The notes below the pieces were generated by a model. That model saw only the letters and a list, made by a program, of their open reading frames with translations, made no database searches and was not told the DNA's origin. Made by a program: the position numbers and the translations under genes. Positions 1 through 7,266 of a stretch of 13,748 nt of DNA are shown piece by piece. The DNA is from Oscillospiraceae bacterium. GTDB taxonomy: Bacteria > Bacillota > Clostridia > Oscillospirales > Acutalibacteraceae. The stretch spans positions 1 to 13,748 of the forward strand of contig WQRM01000020.1 of the NCBI GenBank assembly GCA_009786735.1, in the 5' to 3' direction. Positions within the stretch are counted from its first letter, which is position 1. Each line of letters starts with the position of its first letter.

Positions 1-285
<285 letters not shown>

Positions 286-385
286 GCACCTGCGGTGCTC
301 GGCGTATGCCGACATGACCGATGGGAAGCGAGTCGCTTCGCTGTGCCCTATCAAATTTTCATAAGAAATCAAGGAGAACATCACC
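286..385. other. Intergenic gap with two small hairpins after rpoD
   Basis: This 100-bp gap holds two perfect short inverted repeats: TCGGC-GTAT-GCCGA at 299-312 and GAAGCG-AGT-CGCTTC at 325-339. Neither is followed by a T-run, so they are not standard Rho-independent terminators for rpoD. A ribosome binding site (AAGGAG, 371-376) serves the next gene. No convincing -35/-10 pair was found, so the next gene may be read through from rpoD or have a weak promoter. Confidence 0.5.
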
Positions 386-868
386 ATGTCCAAAGCCAAA
401 ATCGCCAAGGTATACACAGAGCCTTTCCCCGCAAGCCGTTTCATTGGCAAGTGCTACACCAACGCCGACCGCGTGGATGGCATGTTCGGCGCACATTGGG
501 ATGCATGGCATGAGCAAGGCTGGTTTGATCAAATCGACCCTTCAGGCAATAACCATGCGATTGGTCTGATGTACGAAGATGGCGATTTCGACACAACATT
601 TCAGTATTGGATTGGCTACTTCATGCCCGCAGATGCAACCGTACCTGAGGGTTTTGCGCATGTTGATTTCCCCGCCAGCGAACTTGGGGTATGCTGGGTG
701 CACGGCAAGGAAGAAGACATCTTCGGACAAGAAGGCTCTTGCGGCGAAAAGCTTGAGAAAAAATATACCCTCAACGCCAACTGGTGTTTTGAACGCTACA
801 CCGACCGCCTAGACAGCCCCGACAAAAAGGGTAAGGTCATACTTGACATTTGTTTTTTCATAAAGTAG
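386..868 (+). CDS. Stand-alone GyrI-like / effector-binding domain protein
   Basis: A 160-residue soluble protein with no signal peptide and no DNA-binding domain. The whole length matches the GyrI-like (AraC-type effector-binding, SOUL-fold) family. Recognisable stretches are the middle YWIGYFMPADATVPEGFAHV, the VDFPASELGVCWVHGKEEDI strand-turn region, and the end (KVILDICFFIK) where the family carries its conserved final strand. Start chosen at ATG 386 because AAGGAG lies 9 bases upstream. Family members bind small hydrophobic or cationic ligands, and stand-alone versions may act as ligand scavengers or hydrolases; the ligand is unknown here. The AI-2E permease starts only 18 bases downstream, so the two are probably co-transcribed. 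Confidence 0.8.
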   Translation: MSKAKIAKVYTEPFPASRFIGKCYTNADRVDGMFGAHWDAWHEQGWFDQIDPSGNNHAIGLMYEDGDFDTTFQYWIGYFMPADATVPEGFAHVDFPASELGVCWVHGKEEDIFGQEGSCGEKLEKKYTLNANWCFERYTDRLDSPDKKGKVILDICFFIK

Positions 869-886
869 CACAAAGGAGGGAATGCC

Positions 887-2032
887 ATGCCCGCTCTGCG
901 TGACCCCACCAAGCGCCGCCTGGAGCGCATCATCGACACCGCCTACTATCTGCTGATACTGGTGGCGTTTTACCTGTTCATGAGCTATGCTTTTTGGCTG
1001 GTGTTTCCGTTTATGTTTGCGTTTTTCCTCGCCGCCATCATGCAGCGACCCATGAACTTCGCCCACCGCAAGCTCAAAATCAAGAAAAAATTCAGCGCCA
1101 TCATGCTCGTGTTGCTGTTCTATTTGGTGATTGTGAGCATCATCGCTGCCATTGGCATGCAGCTATGGGCGAGCGCCACGAACTTTGCCAGTTTCGTCAC
1201 CGCGCAAGCGCAGAATTTGCCCGAGATTATCATCGGTCTCGCCGAGCGTGTCAGCGAGCTGATTCGCTGGCTGCCCGCCGGTTTGCAAGAAAACATCAAC
1301 ACCTGGCTGACGTATAACGTCACCACGCCACTCACTTATGGCGACGACGGCGGCGTGCTGGTGAGCTTGGTGTCCAACATCGACATCGCATGGTTCCGCG
1401 CGCCGATTGGCGGCGTGCTGAACGTCGCTGGGCGCATCCCCGCGGTGGCCATTGCAGCCGTCATCACCGTCATCAGCAGCTTCTTCATGACCACCGGTTA
1501 CGACGACATCGTGCGCTTCATCAAACGCCAACTGCCGCAAAAACGCCAAGATGGTCTGTCAGCCGCCAAGCGCATCTTGTTTTCGTCATTGGGCAAACTG
1601 CTCAAGGCCTACACCATCATCATGGTGTCCACCGCCGCGCAAGTGGCCATTGGTCTAACCATCATGCGCCTGATTGGTATTTACACCGGCAACTACCTGT
1701 GGGCCATCGTCGCCGTGGTCGCCGTGTTGGACTTCCTGCCCGCCGTGGGTGCAGGCTTCGTGCTCACGCCCTGGGCGCTGTATAGCCTAATTATGGGGCA
1801 GTTTTGGCTGGCGCTTGGGCTGATTCTCATCTACGTCACCATCACCATCGTGCACCAAATCGTGGAGCCAAAGGTCATGGCCGCCAATCTTGGTTTGCCG
1901 CCGGTTGTGACCATCGCCGCGATGTATATCGGCCTGCAGCTGTTCGGCATCATCGGCATTTTGCTCGCGCCCATCCTCATGACGCTGCTGAAGGTGCTCA
2001 ACGACGAGGGCGTCATCAAAATCTGGAAGTAG
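887..2032 (+). CDS. AI-2E family (YtvI/PerM-type) polytopic membrane permease
   Basis: 381 residues, close to the family's usual 340-380. Several hydrophobic segments are evident: two near the N-terminus (about residues 22-55), one near 70-95, and a cluster from about 190 to the end. The C-terminal half carries the family signature: a FLPAVGAG turn, a P-containing helix (LTPWALYSLIMGQFWLA), then IVEPKVMAANLGLPP and a Gly-rich helix ending GIIGILLAPILM. ATG 887 is preceded by AAGGAGGG at 873-880, which selects it over the out-of-frame ATG at 882. Family members are proposed exporters of small molecules or ions; YtvI is a sporulation-associated member in Bacillus. Substrate and subtype cannot be told from sequence alone. 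It is the last gene of the plus-strand group. Confidence 0.88.
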   Translation: MPALRDPTKRRLERIIDTAYYLLILVAFYLFMSYAFWLVFPFMFAFFLAAIMQRPMNFAHRKLKIKKKFSAIMLVLLFYLVIVSIIAAIGMQLWASATNFASFVTAQAQNLPEIIIGLAERVSELIRWLPAGLQENINTWLTYNVTTPLTYGDDGGVLVSLVSNIDIAWFRAPIGGVLNVAGRIPAVAIAAVITVISSFFMTTGYDDIVRFIKRQLPQKRQDGLSAAKRILFSSLGKLLKAYTIIMVSTAAQVAIGLTIMRLIGIYTGNYLWAIVAVVAVLDFLPAVGAGFVLTPWALYSLIMGQFWLALGLILIYVTITIVHQIVEPKVMAANLGLPPVVTIAAMYIGLQLFGIIGILLAPILMTLLKVLNDEGVIKIWK

Positions 2033-2051
2033 CCCTTGCGGTACACACTAC

Positions 2052-2087
2052 AAAACCCCTACTCTCTGCGTGGCAGAAAGTGGGGGT
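2052..2087. terminator. Hairpin between convergent genes, likely a shared terminator
   Basis: ACCCCTACTCTCTGC (2055-2069) and GCAGAAAGTGGGGGT (2073-2087) can form a 15-bp stem with one mismatch and one G-U pair around a 3-base loop. On the minus strand the stem runs into TTTT, fitting a Rho-independent terminator for the isochorismatase gene. On the plus strand the trailing sequence (CTCGTGTTTATTT) is a poorer T-tract, so termination of the permease gene here is less certain. It sits midway between the stops at 2032 and 2099. Confidence 0.7.
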
Positions 2088-2098
2088 CTCGTGTTTAT

Positions 2099-2695
2099 TT
2101 ATGCTAACTTCGCCATGATTTCATCAAAGTTCAGCACACGACCGAAAATCTCCATGTTCGCGAGGGTGGCGCGGTGTGCGTCGTCGCAGGTGGTGGTGGT
2201 CACGTCGCCGCCGAACACAACCTTGTAGTCACGATACACCGCATCGCGCGCGGTGGACTCACAGCAAATGTTGCTCATGATGCCCACGATGATGAGGGTG
2301 TCCACAGCGTTGTTGCCGCCGCGCAGATTACGCAAAATCAGCTCCAGATTGGTCTCGAAAAACGCGCTGTAGCGATGCTTGGTCACCACGGGTTCACCGG
2401 GCAGCGGAGCAAGCTCATCAATGGTCATCACGCCTTTCGTGCCGCCACGCATGCCCGCATGCGCCAGATGCGGCCAGTTGGCAATCTCCATCGGGCAGCG
2501 GTCGGGGTGGGTTTCGTGCTCGGTATACACCACCGGCACGCCAATTTCGCGGCAGCGGTCGATGATCTGCTTGATCGGCTGCACCAGCTTGCGCGCCTTG
2601 GGCACTTCCATAATCGCGCCTTCCAGCAAGAAGTCATTTTGCATGTCGATCACAAGCAGCGCTGTTTTTTCGTGGGTGAAATCCCATTTTGGCAT
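2099..2695 (-). CDS. Isochorismatase-family (cysteine) hydrolase
   Basis: 198 residues, typical for the family. The catalytic triad is visible: Asp17 in LLVIDMQNDFL, Lys106 in VVTKHRYSAFF, and Cys144 in GIMSNICCESTARDA, in the usual order and spacing, so the enzyme should be active. The family includes nicotinamidases, isochorismatases, ureidoacrylate and N-carbamoylsarcosine amidases; I cannot choose between them. A nicotinamidase role would fit NAD metabolism (nadA lies about 6 kb away), but the nicotinamidase metal-site pattern is not obvious to me. AAGGAG sits about 10 bases before ATG 2695. The S41-like gene ends 20 bases upstream, so the two are probably co-transcribed, with termination at the hairpin near 2070. 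Confidence 0.88.
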   Translation of the reverse strand: MPKWDFTHEKTALLVIDMQNDFLLEGAIMEVPKARKLVQPIKQIIDRCREIGVPVVYTEHETHPDRCPMEIANWPHLAHAGMRGGTKGVMTIDELAPLPGEPVVTKHRYSAFFETNLELILRNLRGGNNAVDTLIIVGIMSNICCESTARDAVYRDYKVVFGGDVTTTTCDDAHRATLANMEIFGRVLNFDEIMAKLA

Positions 2696-2715
2696 GTATC
2701 TTTTCTCCTTAAACT

Positions 2716-4053
2716 CTATTCTTCATCGCCGGCCACTGGCGTGAGATGTCTGATTGCACCCTGCAGCTGCGATGCATCGCTATACGGGTTATACTGCAGC
2801 GTGTCGCTGGGCGGGCTGGGCAGCACGCCGCCCAAGTTCCAGTTTGCATCGCCGCCCACGGGAATAATCGTGCCCACGCTGAGGATAACACCACCGCCCA
2901 CTTGCGCCAGCGCAAAATGCCCCTGCACCGTGTTCACGCCGCGCGTGGGACGACCAACCAGCACCACCTCTGCCGGGCGCTGCACCGACAGCGCATACGC
3001 AAACAGTTCTGCCGGACCTGCGGTGTTTTCATCCATCAGCACAACCATGCCCTGCGTCACAATGCTATCGAAAATATTGAATGCATCCGACACGAAGGAT
3101 TGCGACTCGCGTTCGCCATGAAATTGCACCGTGGCAATCGCATCGCCCGGCCGTGAAGCAGGCAACAGCAAGTTCGCGGCTTCCACCGCAAACGGGAGCG
3201 TGCCGTCATACGTGCCGCGCAAGTCGATGATAAAGGCGCCAGCACCGGCAGCCTCAAGGTTTCGCATGGCGGTATCTAAGTCGTTGGCCGTGTTGCGGAA
3301 AAACGAGAAAATGCGGATATATCCGATCGCGCCTTCCTGCCCATTGGCATCGGCCATCAGCTCTGTTGCCACCGTGGGCACGCCTGTCCCCAGCAGCACC
3401 CTGGCTTCCTGGCGTTCATCGTCGCGCATGAACACAAAGTCCACCGCCACCGTGGACACGCCCTCGGCCTGCGCAAAGCCAACGTTGAGGATGTTGGTGA
3501 TGAGGCTGTCCGCGTTATACGTGCTGAGATTTTCCTCATCAAACAGCACAACAATTTCGGTTTCCACGCGCACCAGTCGGTCGCCGCTGAGCAACCCAGC
3601 TCGTCCAGCCGGGCTGTCAAGCGCAACATGCGCAATCTCCAGCATGCCGGGCTCCGGCGCAACAGGAACATCGTTGTCATCATCATTATCATCGGCGGCG
3701 CTCGGCACATAGCGCAACTGCAGCCCAATGTCAGACTGCTGACCCTCCAGCCGCTGCAAAAACGCGTTCCACTGCTCGGGCGGCAGATAGCGGCTATGTT
3801 CATCCTCCAAGCCCTGCACAAAGCCGCTCACCATTTCGGCGATGATGTCATCCTCGTTGAAATTGCGATAAAATTCGCTCTGCACCACAGCGCGGATTTC
3901 CTCCAAGGCATGCGCCTGCGCCACGCGGTGATACAAATCGCCCATCAGGGCATTCAAGCGGTTTTCGGCGAACCAATATGTCAGCGGAATGGCCACCGCA
4001 ACCATAATCAGCGCCAGCGCCAACGCCGCGCCGATGGTAATTTTCTTGCTCAT
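2716..4053 (-). CDS. S41 (C-terminal processing protease)-like PDZ protein, predicted pseudoprotease
   Basis: 445 residues. One N-terminal membrane segment (about 5-29) makes this a signal-anchored extracytoplasmic protein. A helical region follows (40-110) with the S41-like EDEHSRYLPPEQW, then an acidic linker (121-128) and a PDZ domain (about 137-225, SPAGRAGLLSGDRLVRV). The S41 core starts near 243 (GAIGYIRIFSF, IIDLRGTYDG). Normally the active site reads like N-T-A-S-A-A-E, with a Lys about 25 residues later in a G-K-G turn. Here the first is NTAGPAE with Gly346 in the nucleophile position, and the second is GRPTRGVNTVQ with Val373 in place of the Lys. Both catalytic residues thus appear lost by my eye alignment. 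Start at ATG 4053 rather than 4122, because GGAGG lies 8 bases before it and the membrane segment follows directly. Confidence 0.82.
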   Translation of the reverse strand: MSKKITIGAALALALIMVAVAIPLTYWFAENRLNALMGDLYHRVAQAHALEEIRAVVQSEFYRNFNEDDIIAEMVSGFVQGLEDEHSRYLPPEQWNAFLQRLEGQQSDIGLQLRYVPSAADDNDDDNDVPVAPEPGMLEIAHVALDSPAGRAGLLSGDRLVRVETEIVVLFDEENLSTYNADSLITNILNVGFAQAEGVSTVAVDFVFMRDDERQEARVLLGTGVPTVATELMADANGQEGAIGYIRIFSFFRNTANDLDTAMRNLEAAGAGAFIIDLRGTYDGTLPFAVEAANLLLPASRPGDAIATVQFHGERESQSFVSDAFNIFDSIVTQGMVVLMDENTAGPAELFAYALSVQRPAEVVLVGRPTRGVNTVQGHFALAQVGGGVILSVGTIIPVGGDANWNLGGVLPSPPSDTLQYNPYSDASQLQGAIRHLTPVAGDEE

Positions 4054-4074
4054 GTGTATGCACCTCCTCCCCCT

Positions 4075-4103
4075 ATTATACCACACCTTGTCCAAAAAAG
4101 CAA
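4075..4103 (-). promoter_or_regulatory. Possible sigma-A promoter for the S41-like gene
   Basis: Read on the minus strand, TTGCTT (4103-4098) and a perfect TATAAT (4080-4075) are separated by 17 bases. The -35 match is partial (TTG only). Transcription would start near 4068, giving a short leader that contains the GGAGG ribosome binding site of ATG 4053. It would let the S41-like and isochorismatase genes be expressed apart from feoA. Confidence 0.45.
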
Positions 4104-4118
4104 GCAAACAATAAATTC

Positions 4119-4337
4119 TCACGTCACTTTCAGCAATGCCGCTTCCTCTCGCCGCAGCGCAAGCGAATAACCCCGCAGGCGCAGCAACAGCGGATCACCC
4201 AGTGGCGCTGTGCATTGCAGGGTGATTTTCGTGCCGGAGGTGAGCCCAAGCTCTTGCAGGCGCAGGGCGATTGCACCTGCACCATGTACCTGTGTAATGC
4301 GCGCGCTTTGACCACGTTTGAGTTGTGTCACGTTCAT
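4119..4337 (-). CDS. feoA: FeoA-domain protein (ferrous iron transport accessory)
   Basis: 72 residues, the normal size of a free-standing FeoA with an SH3-like fold. Recognisable parts are LKRGQSARITQVHG at the N-terminus, ALRLQELGLTSGTKITL in the centre, and the closing GDPLLLRLRGYSLALRREEAALLKV. FeoA works with the GTPase-permease FeoB in Fe(II) uptake at the membrane. No feoB lies next to it, so the partner must be elsewhere or this copy acts in another way. ATG 4337 fits the family's usual start. No ribosome binding site is evident before it, and a TATAAT box lies only 5 bases upstream, suggesting a nearly leaderless mRNA. Confidence 0.85.
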   Translation of the reverse strand: MNVTQLKRGQSARITQVHGAGAIALRLQELGLTSGTKITLQCTAPLGDPLLLRLRGYSLALRREEAALLKVT

Positions 4338-4342
4338 GCTTC

Positions 4343-4372
4343 ATTATACAACAAAAAAGCTCCCGGCGTTAA
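4343..4372 (-). promoter_or_regulatory. Putative feoA promoter overlapping the upstream terminator
   Basis: A perfect TATAAT lies at 4348-4343 on the minus strand, ending 5 bases before the feoA ATG. At 18-base spacing the best -35 candidate is TTAACG (4372-4367), a 4/6 match inside the loop of the preceding terminator hairpin. Transcription starting 6-8 bases after the -10 box would begin at the ATG itself. The -10 is clear; its use is inference. Confidence 0.45.
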
Positions 4373-4381
4373 CCGAGAGCT
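4353..4381 (-). terminator. Rho-independent terminator of the small surface-protein gene
   Basis: On the minus strand AGCTCTCGG, a 6-base loop (TTAACG) and CCGGGAGCT form a 9-bp stem with a single T-G wobble, running directly into TTTTTT (4358-4353). It lies 18 bases after the stop codon at 4400. This is a textbook intrinsic terminator, isolating the upstream gene from feoA. Confidence 0.88.
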
Positions 4382-4399
4382 CTGTTTGAGAAAATGGGC

Positions 4400-4885
4400 T
4401 TATTTCTCTTCTTTTTTCTTCAGCACGACGAACGCGCCTGCGCCTGCAAGAGCAACCACAGCTGCTGCTGCGATGGCAATGGCGTTGCTGTCGCCCATGG
4501 GGGGCAGACCAGGGTCATTTTCCCAGCAAGGGATATACAGACGAGCCAAGAAGTTCATGAAGTCGCTGCTGAACATGCTGTTCAGTGCGCTCACCAAACG
4601 ACCGTCTTCGTTGTGACCGTTAGCGATCAAATGAGCAGTGATGGTGTTGTTGAGGGCTTCGTCAGCGCCTTCGGGCAGTTCTTCGTCAACATCGATGCCA
4701 GCGCTCACGAAGAAGTCGTTCACGATAGCAGCAAGCACGTCCAGACCGCCGACGGCTTCAGCCAGTTCAGCAACCAGATCACGCATGTTGTCGATGGCAT
4801 CGGTGCCTGCAGTGTTTGCAGCTGCGCCAACCATCAGGGAAAGAGCCATAACAAGGGCAATTGCGATAGTCAGAATTTTTTTCAT
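4400..4885 (-). CDS. Small secreted protein with an LPPMGD sortase-like C-terminal tail
   Basis: 161 residues. An N-terminal signal peptide (about 1-24: MKK, hydrophobic core, GAAANTA) is followed by a helical, acidic domain of about 100 residues that I do not recognise. The C-terminus reads LPPMGD (127-132), a roughly 22-residue Ala/Val-rich hydrophobic stretch, and KKKEEK, the layout of a sortase sorting signal. The usual Thr of LPxTG is Met here, so either a non-standard sortase acts on it or it is just a C-terminally membrane-anchored protein. ATG 4885 was chosen: AAAGGAA lies about 9 bases upstream and the signal peptide starts there, not at 4921. A consensus promoter and strong terminator make it a monocistronic, possibly abundant, protein. 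No sortase gene is in the window. Confidence 0.72.
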   Translation of the reverse strand: MKKILTIAIALVMALSLMVGAAANTAGTDAIDNMRDLVAELAEAVGGLDVLAAIVNDFFVSAGIDVDEELPEGADEALNNTITAHLIANGHNEDGRLVSALNSMFSSDFMNFLARLYIPCWENDPGLPPMGDSNAIAIAAAAVVALAGAGAFVVLKKKEEK

Positions 4886-4978
4886 GGGGTAGGTTCCTTT
4901 CGTAAAATGGGTTGAATTCAAAGTTTACTGCAATGGATTCTGAGCTTTGCCCAAGCCAGAATACCACTTGCATTTACA

Positions 4979-5007
4979 ATGATACCAGATTATCGTGCGT
5001 TTGTCAA
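4979..5007 (-). promoter_or_regulatory. Consensus sigma-A promoter for the small surface-protein gene
   Basis: On the minus strand a perfect TTGACA (5007-5002), a 17-base spacer and TATCAT (4984-4979, 5/6 match) form a near-ideal housekeeping promoter. Transcription would start near 4972, leaving an untranslated leader of about 87 bases before ATG 4885. I found no convincing riboswitch or hairpin in that leader. Confidence 0.8.
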
Positions 5008-5057
5008 GTGTTTTTCGCAAACTTTTTTCGGAAAAGCCAAATTTCTCTCACAATAGC

Positions 5058-6401
5058 CTAGCTGGGGCGTCCAAAGCGGTGGCTGGGCACGTCTTGATCC
5101 ATATACTGCCAGCTAAAATGGATGCTATTGCCGCGCCGCGTGAGCGTTTCGGGGTTAAGGTGCGTGGGAATGCCGTTGATTTCGCGGAAACCTGCGCGCA
5201 CCCAAGCGTCGGCCACCAGATTCATCATTTGCGGGCTGGGGAAGGTCAGCGTGCCCACGGTGATTACTTCGCTTTTGCCGCGGTTGTTGGCATAGGGGTT
5301 GTGGAACGCGCCGGGCACAAAGCCGGTGATCCACCAAGTGGGGTGCGGGCCGCGGCGGAACAAATGCTGCGTGCGGCCGCTTTGGAAGTCGTGTTGATAC
5401 ACACTGATGGTCATGATCACATATTCTTGCTCAACTGCCGAGAAAAAGTGTTGCGCGGCTTGCGTGCTGGGTTTGGTATACACACCGATTTCAGCGCCCA
5501 ACATTGCCAAACCATAGCGACCTGCCCACATTTGAATCAGCCAGTCTTTAGGGATGCGGTTGCCGCGTTCGTCCAGCAGGAACATGGGGTTGCCGTTGGC
5601 GTCGTGGCGCACACGGTTGCGGTTAGGACCATATTGGTAAATGTCATACACATAACCATAGCGGAAGTTCAGGCGAATCGTGCCATAGACCATTTGCAGG
5701 AAGGGCGAAGCCATGTCAAACAGCGCGTTGAAGCCAAACTGTTTTTGCCAAGGATCGCGCTCGGTGTAGAACACGCCATTGCCGTCCATGCGATAGCTGA
5801 GCATGCGGAACGCACGTTGTTGTTCTTGCGCGGTCATGTCACCGGCGAGGATTTCGCGGCGTGCAGCCTCAATGGGGTCAATCGTGGTGGTTGTGCGCGC
5901 CGTGGTGGGCACGGTTGCCACCGCAGCCACGGGGCGGGTTTCCACCGGCACGTTGAGGTCAACACGCACGGTGTAGGGGTCGTTTGCGCTGCCGGCAATC
6001 CAGCCGCGACCATACAGCGTGCGCACACCATCGGTTTCCTGCACGCTCACGAGCACTTCCTGCCCTTGTGCCGTTATACTCAGTATACGCTCGTCACCGC
6101 GCAAAGGACATTCGCCGCGGTTAACCGTCACTTCGCTGCGGTCATTGAGGGTGACGCGCTGCCCGCTTGTGCTGAACAAGTCAACCAAGCCAAGCATGGT
6201 GGCGTTGTCGTTGTCGTCAAGCGTGGCAAAGGGAATGAGCGTGGCGTTGCCAGCTGTGCCCACAGCTTCCACGCCGGGTGGGCCCACGTTGGGGAAGTCC
6301 GCTTGAACGATGTTGTTGCCACCGTTGCCGCAAGCGACAAACAGCGTGGCCACGCCTGCCGTCAGCAGCAGGCAAAGGATGATAGCGATTGCACGTTTCA
6401 T
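5058..6401 (-). CDS. Predicted lipoprotein with a DUF4474-like domain
   Basis: 447 residues. The N-terminus (MKR, hydrophobic core, LFVAC with Cys24) looks like a lipoprotein signal; Phe at the -3 position makes the lipobox imperfect. A Gly/Asn-rich linker leads to a region (about 35-150) I cannot place, then a Thr-rich linker (TTARTTTT). The C-terminal half (about 195-430) resembles DUF4474: GVFYTERDPWQKQFGFNALFD, a Y-rich KFxY-like strand, then DWLIQMWAGRYGLAMLGAEIG and a WWITGFVPGAF segment. The match is from memory of that family's W-x-I-Q-x-W-x-G-x-Y-G...GAEIG pattern. Function unknown; surface location is likely. ATG 6401 is preceded by TGGAGGT about 10 bases upstream; the in-frame ATG at 6419 is part of that ribosome binding site. 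The gene precedes the LPPMGD protein but is separated from it by that gene's own promoter. Confidence 0.68.
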   Translation of the reverse strand: MKRAIAIILCLLLTAGVATLFVACGNGGNNIVQADFPNVGPPGVEAVGTAGNATLIPFATLDDNDNATMLGLVDLFSTSGQRVTLNDRSEVTVNRGECPLRGDERILSITAQGQEVLVSVQETDGVRTLYGRGWIAGSANDPYTVRVDLNVPVETRPVAAVATVPTTARTTTTIDPIEAARREILAGDMTAQEQQRAFRMLSYRMDGNGVFYTERDPWQKQFGFNALFDMASPFLQMVYGTIRLNFRYGYVYDIYQYGPNRNRVRHDANGNPMFLLDERGNRIPKDWLIQMWAGRYGLAMLGAEIGVYTKPSTQAAQHFFSAVEQEYVIMTISVYQHDFQSGRTQHLFRRGPHPTWWITGFVPGAFHNPYANNRGKSEVITVGTLTFPSPQMMNLVADAWVRAGFREINGIPTHLNPETLTRRGNSIHFSWQYMDQDVPSHRFGRPS

Positions 6402-6520
6402 GGTTAGTGTTACCTCCATTGTTAACTTTAGACATACGAATAGTAAATTTTAGAGAAAAATCACGAGTTACGCTACTTTGTCGCAGCGCAACGCAAAATT
6501 CCTCACCGGGTCATGAATAT
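6402..6520. other. Gap between the MinD-like and DUF4474-like genes
   Basis: A 119-bp gap containing the TGGAGGT ribosome binding site of the lipoprotein gene near 6411-6419. On the minus strand it is AT-rich near 6430-6465, where a promoter might lie (TAAAAT or TACTAT as -10 candidates), but no -35 box at good spacing supports either. No terminator hairpin with a T-run is evident. Confidence 0.4.
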
Positions 6521-7249
6521 TTACTCCGCGTTCGGAATAATCAGCGGAATGTTTTCGCCGCCAAGCCGCGAGGCAATTTGCGCCACCGCTTGCGTCACCA
6601 GATTCGCCTCCAGCAGGTTGGCATTGCTGGTTTGGAAGAACAACTGGCTTTGCTGCGGCACCACGCCGATGAGCTGCAGCTCGGTTTGGTCGATGATTTC
6701 GTCAATCGCCAAATGGCGGCGCTGCAGGGCAACCTTGCGGTCAAAGCGGTTGATGACAAGCCGCACGTCACGCAGATCCATGCGCAGGGCTTTTGTGCCC
6801 GCCAATGCCGCCGAGCGCACACAAACCGGATCGGCGGTGCAAACCACGAGGGCGCGGTCGGCCGCCAGCACTGCACAACGGTAGCCAAAACCGATACCCG
6901 CCGGTGCGTCCAGAATCACCACGTCGTAGTCGCTGCAGGTGGTGATGAGCTGGGCGAGGGCATCTTCCTCTAAGGTGTCTTCGTCGGCCACCGGCGCGCA
7001 CAGCAGATGAATGCCGCCAAACGGCAGCACCGCCTGCTTGACCGTGCAGCGCCCCAGCGCGGCATCCGCCCAGCTGAACAGCACGTGTTCGTCCACACCC
7101 AGAATCATGTCCAAGCTGCGCAGACCGATGTCGCAGTCCACCAGCAGCACGCGTTTGCCACGCGCGGCCATCTCCACCGCAAGGCACGCGCTGATGGTGC
7201 TCTTGCCCACTCCGCCTTTGCCCGAAATCACGGCGATGCGTTGTTGCAT
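6521..7249 (-). CDS. minD: MinD-like deviant Walker A ATPase
   Basis: 242 residues. The deviant Walker A GKGGVGKST (10-18) is followed by LLVDCDIGLRSLDMILG (Asp38, Asp40), which is the MinD signature, and by VVILDAPAGIG (switch II/Walker B). VRSAALAGTKALR and LVINRFD match the MinD nucleotide-base region. In division-site MinD an amphipathic membrane-targeting helix closes the protein (often ending in F-L-K-R-L-F). Here the end is RLGGENIPLIIPNAE, which shows no such helix. No minC or minE is adjacent. It may be the organism's MinD, or a MinD/FleN relative with another target. Start taken at ATG 7249, since GAGGGG lies at workable spacing; ATG 7255 is too close to it. Confidence 0.7.
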   Translation of the reverse strand: MQQRIAVISGKGGVGKSTISACLAVEMAARGKRVLLVDCDIGLRSLDMILGVDEHVLFSWADAALGRCTVKQAVLPFGGIHLLCAPVADEDTLEEDALAQLITTCSDYDVVILDAPAGIGFGYRCAVLAADRALVVCTADPVCVRSAALAGTKALRMDLRDVRLVINRFDRKVALQRRHLAIDEIIDQTELQLIGVVPQQSQLFFQTSNANLLEANLVTQAVAQIASRLGGENIPLIIPNAE

Positions 7250-7266
7250 GTGCATTCCCCCTCTAT

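Noticed and set aside
2174..3121. Long plus-strand open frame across the isochorismatase and S41-like genes
   Set aside because: It spans two well-supported minus-strand genes and their intergenic gap, has no RBS and has no recognisable motif.
4886..4978. Riboswitch in the leader of the small surface-protein gene
   Set aside because: About 87 bases with no recognisable aptamer core or terminator/antiterminator pair.
4995..6407. Long open plus-strand frame (470 codons) opposite the DUF4474-like gene
   Set aside because: Its product is His/Ala/Val-rich low-complexity sequence with no family marks. The opposite strand has a lipoprotein signal, RBS and conserved domain.
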